Positions 27,998 through 36,154 of a stretch of DNA of 47,666 nt are shown one piece after another (position 1 is the first letter of the stretch; the number at the start of each line of letters is the position of its first letter). The notes under the pieces were generated by a model, which was not told where the DNA came from, ran no database searches, and was given only the letters and a program-made list of their open reading frames with translations. Source of the DNA: Chitinophagales bacterium. GTDB taxonomy: Bacteria > Bacteroidota > Bacteroidia > Chitinophagales > Saprospiraceae. The stretch spans positions 1-47,666 of the forward strand of contig JAFLBP010000039.1 in the NCBI GenBank assembly GCA_017303875.1, written 5' to 3'. Position numbers and translations under genes: made by a program.

Positions 27998-30900
27998 TTA
28001 TTTCCAATATTGTTCTAAAAAAGCCGCATAACGCGGGTCTTTTTTCAGAATGTCCGCTTTGCCAATCAGCACGACATGGCGGCGTGCGCGGGTTAAGGCA
28101 ACGTTGAGTTTGCGGTCGGTACCTTCCGTGGAGGCACTCACAAGCGCCCCCAACTGGTATTCAAAGTGTACACAGGTCGAAACAATAATGACATCCCGCG
28201 CGCCGCCCTGATAGCGCTCCACCGTATCGATGCTCAGGCTGTCGGGATCAATATTGGCTGCGGCAAGGGCTTCGCGAATCTGCGCAATTTGCGCACGCCA
28301 CGGAGTGATGATGCCCAATGTAGTGGCGGGTTTCCAGGGGATATTGTTCAGCTCAAAAAGCTTTTGAAAAAACTGTACTAAACGCACCACCTGCCGGGCT
28401 TCAGCCGCGCTGTTTTTTTGTCCGGGCAATGCCGTTTCATTTTCCGTTGGTAAAAATACGACGCGCCGGTGGGCAATTTCATTTTCCAATTCGGCATCGT
28501 AGCCAGGTAAATCATACCAAAGCGTTTCGTGCTGGTAATGGGCGTCGGATCCCTCCTCCTCCGCAAGGGTGCGGAGCTGCCCATCGTAAAAATGCACATT
28601 CGGGAAAGCCATGATATCGGCGTGCATCCGCCCTTGTCGGCTGAGTCGGCCATAGGCCTGCGTCCAGCCCTTCAACTGACAAAGCCGGTAGAGCCGTTCA
28701 AAATACGAATCGCGCAAGTCCAGCAGACCGATTTGGTGCAAGTCATCATCGGCAACGCTGCTGTGCTGATTGGCCTGTACGGTAACGGCCGGCAATTGCC
28801 GGTGATCGCCGATAAGCAGAAAATGTTCGAAGCGGGTCAGCAGGCCCAGCAGTTGTGGTTCCAGAATTTGCGAAGCCTCATCAATCACCAAGCGCTGGAA
28901 TTTTTTCAGGCGCAGCAATCCGTCGTTTTGCCCGAAGGATGCCACCGTACTCACAAAAATGCGATGCTTTTCCAATACCGCCAATAAATCAGAACGGCGG
29001 CCGGCTTCCGAAATTTTTTGTTGTAGCAGTTGCGGCCGAAAGCGCTCGGCCGTAGAAAATTTGGAGCCGATGCGCAGGTATTGCGCTTTTACGTCGCCGC
29101 CGATTTGCTCCAGCGCCTCGCAGATTTCATCCACGGCGCGGTTGGTATACGCCAGCAGGAGCAGGTTGTCTTCGGTATGTTCGAGGGTCCATTTGGCTAA
29201 GGCGTGCAGCATGACGCTGGTTTTGCCGGTGCCCGGCGGCCCCCAAAGCAGGTAGTAGTCGCGGGAGTGGATGATTTGTGCAAAAACCTCGCGCTGCTCT
29301 TCCGTCAGGGGCGCGGCTATATCATTGGGGAGTGCCTGCGGTGTGGCGACGGGTTGGCCCGGCGCCCGCGCGCCCAGCAATAGATCGCGTTTGGACGATT
29401 GCGCGCCGGCCCATTCAAACAGGCTGCGGTATTGCGCCGCAAAACCCGTATCGAGCAAATCGGGTTCGAGGTTCCAGTACGCTTCCGTTTCAAAGGGTTT
29501 AAGGTTAAATTGCCGGTAGCGCAATTGCACTTTCACGCGCTCGGGCGTCAGCGCTACAATGGAACATTTGATGACCTGCGCGCGCAGCACCGTGTCGCTG
29601 TCTTCATAAGCCGGATACAGCACCGCAATATCGCCGACACGGAAATTGGCCAGCGGATTGGTGTGGGCCGTTTTTTTAAAAACAATAACGGCGTCGGGCT
29701 GATCGGCAGCGTTTTCTTCAATTTCAAGATGACTTAAAATGCTGAAAATCTGCTCTTTGCTTTCATAGTCGGAGCGCCAGAGGGCTGCGTGTCCACCCGC
29801 TTCAGAGCCTTCTTCGCCGAGCTTGGCTAACCAGTGCTCGCGGGCAATAAAGCCGGTAAAGGCGTTCAGGTATTTGCGCTCCTGCAAGTTCAAAGCGGCA
29901 TAAACGCTTTCAAAACGGCCAAAATCGCGCTGTAAAAAACCAGTGGTTTTTGCTGCCTGAAGCCTGCTGAGCACCGGCGCTGTTTCGTCGCCCGGGCGGA
30001 TACGCGTCAGCAAATATTCCAGCGCAATAATCTGATTGCGCGCTTGCAGGGCTTCATATTGTTCGGGCGCCACCGTGGGTGCAAAACGCAGCGGATTGAT
30101 GTCGGCGCCGGAATATAAAATGTACTTGGTGGGGTCGAGGCTCATGCCGAAGACCGAGCGCACCAGCAAGTCGTACAGAAGGGTTTGGGTAAAATGGCTG
30201 CGCTGAATGCCGTAGCTGTTGGGCTTAAAGGGCGATCCACTTTTCAACTCTACAATAATGGCTTTTTCGTCATCGCGGTGCAGCAAATCGAGTCGCCCCT
30301 GAATGCCATATTGCGCGGAGAAAAACGTGGGTTCCACGACGCTGCGCGCCGGGTCAATGCCTGCCTTTTCCCAGCCGCCTTTGGCCATTTGTTGCAGGGT
30401 CAGGAAATGTTTTTGCGATTTTTGGGAAATCGCGCGCACCTGCATATCGCTCATGGGCGCATACACAAATGGATAGAGCCGGAAGGTTTCCCGAAACAGG
30501 TCCTGCCAGGCCAGATCCGGTTCATGAATGAGCCGATCTAAGAAATAGTTGGCAATATTTCCGAGTAAAATGGGCTCGGTCAGCTCGTAGGGCAGGAATT
30601 TACGCGCCACATAGGCATACGGCTCTACGCTGTTTTCTTTAAAACACTCGGCTATAGCCGACACATCCACCAAATAATCCGGTTCGATAATAAATGCGCG
30701 TGGCCGACAGCGGCCATCCGGCGACACATCCACATCCAGCAATTGCAGTGTCAGGGGGAAAGAGAACACCTGCCGGATGATTTTTATGCTGGGGTTAAAA
30801 TTTTCGTTGCGCTCGGGCAGTCCGTACGCAATGCGCAGGGGCTGTTCCGGGCTGTCTTCCTCATAAGCGATAAGACATTGCGCGGCTTCATCGTCGGCCA

Positions 30901-31348
30901 CAGCTGTTACGCGCAGCGAAGCGGCGTAGGTCAGGGTTTCGCGGCGGCTTTCCTCCGTTTCGGTTTCAGGCGGCGAGAGCAGGGCAATCAGGCTGTCGGG
31001 CAGGGCGCTGCCGCTGAGTGCGAGTACAAAAAGCGCGAGGGCATCCAACCCGCGCTGCGCATCGTTTTCCGAAGGCAGATAACCCATGCGCGCCTGCTTG
31101 GCGAGGTGGCGAAAACGGTGCACCCGGCGCATGAGGCCGGCGTCGAGCTGGTATTTTTGTCCTATAAAACTGAGCCGCGCAAACAGCGTGCTGAACATCA
31201 GCTGCTCCTGCTTCGTGGCCTCCAATGCCAAGCGTTCGAGCATAGCTGCAAGGGCCGACACCTTTTGCGGGGCCGACCAGTCGGGATGTACAGCGATCCG
31301 TTCTAATTCGCGGTACAAGGCTTCAGCTATATGGGTAAAAACAGGCAT
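27998..31348 (-). CDS. Dna2-like nuclease-helicase (PD-(D/E)XK plus SF1 helicase)
   Basis: This 1116-residue protein couples a RecB/Cas4-type nuclease to a superfamily 1 helicase. The nuclease core is GRLDLL (Asp near 353) and VELKSGSPF (Glu and Lys near 366-369). The helicase has Walker A GPPGTGKT (about 702-709), Walker B VIDEASQI, GDHRQLPAV, and the late motifs VERYQGGARDVIIVST and NVALTRARRHVVLIG. Such enzymes act on DNA or RNA-DNA ends in replication and repair; some fused forms serve defence, which nothing here proves. I do not see the four-cysteine Fe-S cluster of eukaryotic Dna2/Cas4. It follows the DUF4112 gene by 11 bp in one probable operon. Confidence 0.88.
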   Translation of the reverse strand: MPVFTHIAEALYRELERIAVHPDWSAPQKVSALAAMLERLALEATKQEQLMFSTLFARLSFIGQKYQLDAGLMRRVHRFRHLAKQARMGYLPSENDAQRGLDALALFVLALSGSALPDSLIALLSPPETETEESRRETLTYAASLRVTAVADDEAAQCLIAYEEDSPEQPLRIAYGLPERNENFNPSIKIIRQVFSFPLTLQLLDVDVSPDGRCRPRAFIIEPDYLVDVSAIAECFKENSVEPYAYVARKFLPYELTEPILLGNIANYFLDRLIHEPDLAWQDLFRETFRLYPFVYAPMSDMQVRAISQKSQKHFLTLQQMAKGGWEKAGIDPARSVVEPTFFSAQYGIQGRLDLLHRDDEKAIIVELKSGSPFKPNSYGIQRSHFTQTLLYDLLVRSVFGMSLDPTKYILYSGADINPLRFAPTVAPEQYEALQARNQIIALEYLLTRIRPGDETAPVLSRLQAAKTTGFLQRDFGRFESVYAALNLQERKYLNAFTGFIAREHWLAKLGEEGSEAGGHAALWRSDYESKEQIFSILSHLEIEENAADQPDAVIVFKKTAHTNPLANFRVGDIAVLYPAYEDSDTVLRAQVIKCSIVALTPERVKVQLRYRQFNLKPFETEAYWNLEPDLLDTGFAAQYRSLFEWAGAQSSKRDLLLGARAPGQPVATPQALPNDIAAPLTEEQREVFAQIIHSRDYYLLWGPPGTGKTSVMLHALAKWTLEHTEDNLLLLAYTNRAVDEICEALEQIGGDVKAQYLRIGSKFSTAERFRPQLLQQKISEAGRRSDLLAVLEKHRIFVSTVASFGQNDGLLRLKKFQRLVIDEASQILEPQLLGLLTRFEHFLLIGDHRQLPAVTVQANQHSSVADDDLHQIGLLDLRDSYFERLYRLCQLKGWTQAYGRLSRQGRMHADIMAFPNVHFYDGQLRTLAEEEGSDAHYQHETLWYDLPGYDAELENEIAHRRVVFLPTENETALPGQKNSAAEARQVVRLVQFFQKLFELNNIPWKPATTLGIITPWRAQIAQIREALAAANIDPDSLSIDTVERYQGGARDVIIVSTCVHFEYQLGALVSASTEGTDRKLNVALTRARRHVVLIGKADILKKDPRYAAFLEQYWK

Positions 31349-31359
31349 GTTTCAGGCGC

Positions 31360-31848
31360 TCAGAACAGCCATTGCAGCACGGTGGTCAATATTTTGAAGG
31401 CTGCGTAAAGGAGGAAAAACATCCAGCCGATAAACAGAAAAACCAAGAGTGCAAAAGACCAGCCCGCGCCGGGCGGGTTGGGGGTTTCGGCGTAATAGCT
31501 TTGTAAAAGCCGCAGGTTGCGGCGATTGGCCTTAAAACTGAAATCAAACAAATCGCCCAGCAGCGGAATAGTGCCCACAAGGGCATCCAGCACATGATTG
31601 AAAAACATACGGATCATGATGATGGGGCCAGCACCGCGTCGCACCATGATGCGCATGAGGAAAAAGGCGAAAATAAACCCTGCAATGTCGCCTACATACG
31701 GAATAAGCCCCAGCAGCGCATCGAGGCCGAAACGCCAGTTGGTGCCCGGTATACGGAATCGGCTGTCGAGCCAGTCGGCGTACATTTCTAAACGAGCCAT
31801 ATCCTTATCCTGTGGATCGGAAAGCGGCGGCGGTATATTTTCTTGCAT
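31360..31848 (-). CDS. DUF4112 membrane protein
   Basis: This 162-residue protein matches the DUF4112 pattern: an amphipathic entry (LDSRFRIPGTNWRFGLDALLGLIPYVGD), a first helix (IAGFIFAFFLM), the second repeat of the motif (LDALVGTIPLLGDLFDFSFKANRRN) and a C-terminal helix pair. Function is unknown. The ATG at 31848 is chosen; a longer in-frame reading runs through the terminator at 31909-31946. The Dna2-like gene follows 11 bp downstream. Confidence 0.82.
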   Translation of the reverse strand: MQENIPPPLSDPQDKDMARLEMYADWLDSRFRIPGTNWRFGLDALLGLIPYVGDIAGFIFAFFLMRIMVRRGAGPIIMIRMFFNHVLDALVGTIPLLGDLFDFSFKANRRNLRLLQSYYAETPNPPGAGWSFALLVFLFIGWMFFLLYAAFKILTTVLQWLF

Positions 31849-31908
31849 GTGTTGGTTTTTTATCGGTTGCGAAGGTCGGAAAAAGCAGGAAATTATTGCG
31901 ACATAAAA

Positions 31909-31946
31909 CAAAAACGAGCCATCCCGACAATGCCGGAATGGCTCGT
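31909..31946 (-). terminator. Terminator of the outer-membrane barrel gene
   Basis: The stem ACGAGCCAT/ATGGCTCGT is followed on the minus strand by TTTTTGTTTT. It lies 35 nt past the stop of the barrel gene at 31981. Confidence 0.75.
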
Positions 31947-31980
31947 AAGCATTAATGCCCCGACTGGCTTCAAACAAGCT

Positions 31981-32652
31981 TTAAAACTCGTAACCCAATA
32001 CAACGCCGATGCCGCGGTTGCGCAGGTAAGGCTTGTCGTCGTTGTTATTGTTGGTGTCGCTGTCGAGCAGGTTGTTGATACCCAGGTTGTAGCGGGCGTC
32101 GAGGTAGATGTTTCCGAACTTCAATCCGGCGCCGAAAGATGCGCCCCAGTCGAGCCGGCGGTTGCGCACATCCGCATCTTCATTGTCGAACTCAATGGTT
32201 TCCGTATCAGTGGAGGTATTGCCCAACAGGGTTAATGTAGTTTTGGTTTTACCGCTGATGGCCAAGCCTGCATACGGACCGGCAACTACGTAAAGCCCCT
32301 TGCCGTTTTCATTAAAAAATTTAAGCTTTGCCAGTACTGGTACTTCCACATAGTTGTAGTAGGTGCGGGAAGAAAATTTGTTGTCCTCGTTAAAAGCATA
32401 GGCAACTTTTCCACCCTTCTGAATCCAGAGCAGCTCCGGCTGAATAGTGAACAAATCGCTCAGCCCAAGATCAAAGGTAAGGCCGGCTTGCGCCCCGATA
32501 ACGGAAGTGTTCTTTACCTCTTCAACATCTTCGTATTCCGCATTACTGGAAAGACTGGCAATGTTGACACCCGCTTTAACGGAAACTTGCGCATTTGCCT
32601 GAAAACCAAGCAGTAAGAGCGCAAAAACGGAGAAAAAAATGGTTTGCTTCAT
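31981..32652 (-). CDS. Outer-membrane beta-barrel protein (PorT-like)
   Basis: This 223-residue protein has a signal peptide (MKQTIFFSVFALLLLGFQANAQ) and alternating strands such as VSVKAGVNIASLSS, FTIQPELLWIQKGG, VEVPVLAKLKFF and GLYVVAGPYAGLAISG, ending in the aromatic strand GIGVVLGYEF. This is the small eight-strand barrel family common in Bacteroidota, whose function is generally unknown. It is transcribed alone, between a hairpin at 32690-32727 and the terminator at 31909-31946. Confidence 0.88.
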   Translation of the reverse strand: MKQTIFFSVFALLLLGFQANAQVSVKAGVNIASLSSNAEYEDVEEVKNTSVIGAQAGLTFDLGLSDLFTIQPELLWIQKGGKVAYAFNEDNKFSSRTYYNYVEVPVLAKLKFFNENGKGLYVVAGPYAGLAISGKTKTTLTLLGNTSTDTETIEFDNEDADVRNRRLDWGASFGAGLKFGNIYLDARYNLGINNLLDSDTNNNNDDKPYLRNRGIGVVLGYEF

Positions 32653-32689
32653 TGTAGAATGTAGTTTTTGTGAAGTGAAACGGTGAAAA

Positions 32690-32727
32690 TTAAACAGCCA
32701 ACGCGGATGAAACGTTGGCTGTTTTTA
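32690..32727 (-). terminator. Hairpin between the barrel gene and the basic exported protein gene
   Basis: AAACAGCCAACG pairs with CGTTGGCTGTTT around an 8-nt loop. On the minus strand TTTAATTTT follows, so it probably ends the transcript of the gene at 32822-33424. A -7-like box (TAAATTTG on minus, 32762-32769) lies upstream and would place the hairpin in the barrel gene's leader instead. Confidence 0.6.
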
Positions 32728-32821
32728 ACGTACACTTAACGAGTTGTCACACTTTTAGAAGCAAATTTATTTGCCAAATGCCGGGTATCCGACACCGGGC
32801 GCAGGCGTTAAAACACCGGTT

Positions 32822-33424
32822 TTAAAACTTGTAACACTTCACGCGCTTGCCTTTTTTACCCTGAAACAGCTTGTTTATATGCAGGCCGCGGCTTTTGTCG
32901 GCGTGTTTGTAAAATTGTTTTTTACCGGTCTTGGCCGTCACTTTTGCCGGAGCTGCTTTTTTTGCCGCAGGTGCCGGAACAGGCGCCACCAATGGCGCTG
33001 GCGCTTCCGGTGCAAGGGTTGCTGCGCGATCGCCTTCCAGTTCAAGGCGGGGATGGCCCCCGGTATGTATCATGCCGGCGCCGACAACGGGGGTAAGGGT
33101 TTTCAGGGTTGTTTCGAGGTTTTCGGCAGCCAGTAAAACCGGTGCACTGCTTTTGGCTGCGCTCAGTTTTGCCGGTAGCGTGGCACTCACCGCCGGGCGT
33201 GGCGGTGGCTCATCAAAGCGCACCACGTCGCCCATGCTGAATGCGCTGTCGAGGCGCTTGAGCATTTCCATGTCGGTGGAAATGGTATCGCGGTAGACGA
33301 CCGTGGTGTTGGCAAATTTTTCATCAGTGTGGCTGCCCGGTCTCTGGGCAGTGAGCGCGCCGGCGATGCCGGATATGTAGATAAGCGTCAGCGCGGATTT
33401 GCGGAAAAGGGATGTCATGTTCAT
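32822..33424 (-). CDS. Exported Ala/Pro/Lys-rich protein of unknown function
   Basis: I do not recognise this 200-residue protein. A signal peptide (to about residue 26, ending ALTAQ) is followed by a short acidic region, an Ala/Pro-rich linker (LAPEAPAPLVAPVPAPAAKK) and a strongly basic tail (FYKHADKSRGLHINK, QGKKGKRVKCYKF). The layout suggests an envelope protein that spans the peptidoglycan layer or binds an acidic polymer, which is inference. It begins 14 nt after the OmpA-like gene and should share its transcript. Confidence 0.6.
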   Translation of the reverse strand: MNMTSLFRKSALTLIYISGIAGALTAQRPGSHTDEKFANTTVVYRDTISTDMEMLKRLDSAFSMGDVVRFDEPPPRPAVSATLPAKLSAAKSSAPVLLAAENLETTLKTLTPVVGAGMIHTGGHPRLELEGDRAATLAPEAPAPLVAPVPAPAAKKAAPAKVTAKTGKKQFYKHADKSRGLHINKLFQGKKGKRVKCYKF

Positions 33425-33438
33425 AGGTGACGGATTAT

Positions 33439-34599
33439 TTATTTAGAGGTGGAGTAGCTTTTGGACTTTTTTTCCTGGTCGATAACCTTGCGATAGAGGT
33501 CTTTGTCTTCAATGATCTCTTTCAGGCTGCGTTTCCACAGCGGGTCTTCGTTCAGGATGCCGGTGATTTTGATTTCGGTGCGGCGGTTGAGCTGGTGTTC
33601 GGTTTCAGAGCAGGCAATGCCGTCGTCGCAGCGGTTGATGAGTTGTGTTTCGCCGTAGCCTTTGAAGGTGATAATGTCGGGGTTGAGGCCCTGTTCCTCC
33701 ACGAGGTATTGCACGGCTGCTTCGGCGCGGTGGTCGGAGAGCGTGAGGTTGTACTCGTCGCCACCCCGGGCATCGGTGTGTGAGCCAAGTTCGACTTTAA
33801 TGCTGGGGTTGTCTTTCAGGAAAACAGCGAGTTTATCAAGCGTTTTAGCGGCTTCCGGGCGGATGTCCCATTTGTCGAAGTCGTAATAAATGTTGTTGAG
33901 CGTAAAGCGCTTGCCGATTTCGATGGAATCCAGTTCAACGCTGCCAAGGAAGTGGCCGATTTCGTTGTTGTGCGACATGAGCGGCACCAAATCCGGCTCG
34001 CGGATACCCATACCATCCACGCACAGGATACAGCCGTTCACATTGACGTACACTTCAATGCGGCGGTTGAGGTAGCCGGGTTTGCGAATCAGCATGGTGT
34101 AGTGATTGCCTTCGGCAAATGCGAAGTTGAACGAGGCTTTGGGCAGGTTTTCGATGGTGAGTACCTGCTCGCGGGTGGTATTATTGTAAATTTCCACCTT
34201 GCTGTCGCGCAGGGTATTGATCGGATTTTGGTCAAAAGCTTTGTCGAACAAGGTAATGTCGAACATATAGCCGGGCTTGTGCGCCAGCGCCAGGTCAATG
34301 GACAGGGTGCCACCGTCGGTAGGCGTCAGCAGGGTGTCGCGCTCGAAGTAAGTAGCTTTATCGGCTACAATGCGGAGCATCGCTTTGGTGGGCGCGCTGA
34401 TATTGTAATGGCCTGCTTCATCGGTGTAGCCATGTGCGAGCGAAAGCTTCATGGCTTCGTCGTACACGGCAACGGCAGTTTGTGGAAGCGGGTAGCCCGT
34501 GCTTTCATCGCGGATTACCCCCTGCAGGGTTATGGTTTGGGAAAAGACGCTTTGCAGCAGGAGCAAGCTCAGCGCCGAGGTGAACAGGATACGTGACAT
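33439..34599 (-). CDS. OmpA-family protein with N-terminal regulatory-like domain
   Basis: This 386-residue envelope protein has a signal peptide (MSRILFTSALSLLLLQSVFSQ), a carboxypeptidase-regulatory-like domain (about 22-95), a second beta region, and a C-terminal OmpA peptidoglycan-binding domain (about 235-350) beginning IYYDFDKWDIRPEA, with the conserved Asp and Arg of SHTDARG and SDHRAEAA. It anchors the outer membrane to the cell wall. The ATG at 34599 gives the signal peptide; frame upstream is not coding. The basic exported protein gene follows 14 nt downstream. Confidence 0.9.
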   Translation of the reverse strand: MSRILFTSALSLLLLQSVFSQTITLQGVIRDESTGYPLPQTAVAVYDEAMKLSLAHGYTDEAGHYNISAPTKAMLRIVADKATYFERDTLLTPTDGGTLSIDLALAHKPGYMFDITLFDKAFDQNPINTLRDSKVEIYNNTTREQVLTIENLPKASFNFAFAEGNHYTMLIRKPGYLNRRIEVYVNVNGCILCVDGMGIREPDLVPLMSHNNEIGHFLGSVELDSIEIGKRFTLNNIYYDFDKWDIRPEAAKTLDKLAVFLKDNPSIKVELGSHTDARGGDEYNLTLSDHRAEAAVQYLVEEQGLNPDIITFKGYGETQLINRCDDGIACSETEHQLNRRTEIKITGILNEDPLWKRSLKEIIEDKDLYRKVIDQEKKSKSYSTSK

Positions 34600-34795
34600 A
34601 GGATTGACGATTAAAAACATGAAGTTTGTTTTGTATCTGTAGACATACGAACGGCGTGCCAGTATCACATTGTTAACATATTGTTTGCATTTTTGTGTTT
34701 CTTTTAACGAAATAATTTTAGTAAAAGAAGCCCCGGAGAGTACCCTTAATTGGGTAGAAATCAAGGGTTTACAACATAATTTCGGCAATTCAATA

Positions 34796-34803
34796 TAAAT
34801 TTG
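34796..34803 (+). promoter_or_regulatory. -7 box directly before the crotonase start
   Basis: TAAATTTG is an exact TAnnTTTG and ends 4 nt before the ATG at 34808, so a transcript from here would be leaderless or nearly so. No -33 TTTG is found at 19-21 nt. An upstream TTTG/TAATTTTA pair near 34700-34725 is an alternative. Confidence 0.35.
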
Positions 34804-34807
34804 CCGC

Positions 34808-35581
34808 ATGAATGACATTACACAACAAGGATACGTACGAACCGACGTCACGCCCGACGGTGTGGCGCATATCATTTTTTATCATCCCAACCACAACAGC
34901 CTGCCCAGCAAGCTGCTGAGTGAATTGGTGGCAGCATTCGACGCGGCCGGCGCCCGGGAGGACGTAAAAATTTGTGTACTGCGCAGCGCCGAGCACAAAA
35001 CTTTTTGCGCAGGCGCCAGCTTCGACGAACTGAGCGCCATCGAAGATTTTGAAACGGGTCACCGTTTCTTCTCCGGTTTCGGGCATGTGATCAATGCCAT
35101 GCGCCGTTGTCCTAAAATCATTGTGGGCCGCATTCACGGCAAGGCCGTTGGCGGCGGTGTGGGACTGGCTTCTGCCTGCGATTATTGTCTGGCTACGCAA
35201 TACGCCACTTTCCGACTGAGCGAGCTGGCGGTGGGTTTCGGGCCTTTTGTGATTGGTCCGGCGGTGAGCCGCAAGGTAGGCGTGAGCGCTTTCAGTCAGT
35301 TGTCGCTGACGCCCAACGACTGGCAAACCGCCCATTGGGCCAAGGAAAAGGGCCTGTATCAGGAGGTTTTTGATACCACGGAACTGCTCGACGATTACCT
35401 GCGCCGCTTCACGGAAAACCTGTGCAGCTGTCACACAGAAGCCCTGCGCGAACTGAAACAAATCTTTTGGGAAGGCACCGAACACTGGGAAACCCTTTTG
35501 CACGAACGCGCAGCCATCAGCGGCCGATTGGCGCTGTCGGATTTTACCAAGGCGGCTATTGCCAGGTTTAAGGCGAAGTGA
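34808..35581 (+). CDS. Enoyl-CoA hydratase/isomerase family protein
   Basis: This 257-residue crotonase-fold enzyme acts on acyl-CoA thioesters. The oxyanion-hole segments are FCAGASFDEL and IHGKAVGGGVGLASACDY, and an acidic residue in RLSELAVGFGPF sits where catalytic Glu is usual. Wording is nearest to methylglutaconyl-CoA hydratases of leucine breakdown, but the exact substrate cannot be told. It stands alone, divergent from the OmpA-like gene. Confidence 0.88.
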   Translation: MNDITQQGYVRTDVTPDGVAHIIFYHPNHNSLPSKLLSELVAAFDAAGAREDVKICVLRSAEHKTFCAGASFDELSAIEDFETGHRFFSGFGHVINAMRRCPKIIVGRIHGKAVGGGVGLASACDYCLATQYATFRLSELAVGFGPFVIGPAVSRKVGVSAFSQLSLTPNDWQTAHWAKEKGLYQEVFDTTELLDDYLRRFTENLCSCHTEALRELKQIFWEGTEHWETLLHERAAISGRLALSDFTKAAIARFKAK

Positions 35582-35633
35582 GCCTTTCGTTTTATACTTT
35601 TTTTGTGTTTAATAAAAAATTTATATAAAAATA

Positions 35634-35665
35634 TTTGTTTTAAAATACATTTTGTTTTACATTTG
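35634..35665 (+). promoter_or_regulatory. Promoter of the AntA-like small gene
   Basis: TTTG (35634-35637), 20 nt, TACATTTG (35658-35665) fit the Bacteroidota consensus exactly. Transcription should begin near 35672, leaving a leader of ~110 nt that holds a weak hairpin followed by TTTTT (about 35682-35705), possibly an attenuator. Confidence 0.7.
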
Positions 35666-35782
35666 TGTCGAAATCTATCCTGCGGGCCAAAAAAGGCAGT
35701 TTTTGCGGGTTTTTGGTTTGAAAAATAGAAGTAGCAGGAAGTTTTCAAAGAAGCGTTCACCCATAACTGTATCCCACCGCCT

Positions 35783-36124
35783 ATGGAACTCGCAGTTTTT
35801 GAAAGCAAACACGGCACAAAAGTCGTTACGGCCTCCAATTTATTTGCCGTATTGAATTTGCCCAAGCGCCAATACGGTGCTCAGGTGCGTCGCTGGCTCC
35901 GCGACGTGTATGAATTTCACGATGGCCTGCGTCGTCCGCAGATTTACCGTGATTTTGCCCGGCGACCTCGCCCCGGCGAGCCTTTCGAGGATTTTTTCGT
36001 TACCCTCGAATTGGCCAAACTCATTTCGCTGCGCACAAACAGCAAGGAAAAACTCAAATATGCCCGCCTGCTTGATGCCTGGGCACAAAACGGGCAATTG
36101 AATTTGTTTCAGCCAGCGGCCTGA
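35783..36124 (+). CDS. AntA/KilA-like small protein with clamp-binding-like tail
   Basis: This 113-residue protein shows the layout of phage antirepressor AntA/AntB and KilA-N-type domains: VVTASNLFAVL near the start, a basic helical middle (RRWLRDVYEFHDGLRRPQIYRD), and the segment FFVTLELAKLISLRTNSKEK that mirrors the TLDMAK...NNEKG block. The last residues NGQLNLFQ contain QLNLF (105-109), close to the beta-clamp-binding pentapeptide QL(S/D)LF. It has its own strong promoter and sits outside any prophage, so a resident regulatory or replication-linked role is likely. Family membership is a pattern judgement. Confidence 0.6.
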   Translation: MELAVFESKHGTKVVTASNLFAVLNLPKRQYGAQVRRWLRDVYEFHDGLRRPQIYRDFARRPRPGEPFEDFFVTLELAKLISLRTNSKEKLKYARLLDAWAQNGQLNLFQPAA

Positions 36125-36154
36125 TCGGGTGTGTGCAGTATTGTTGCTGTAAAT

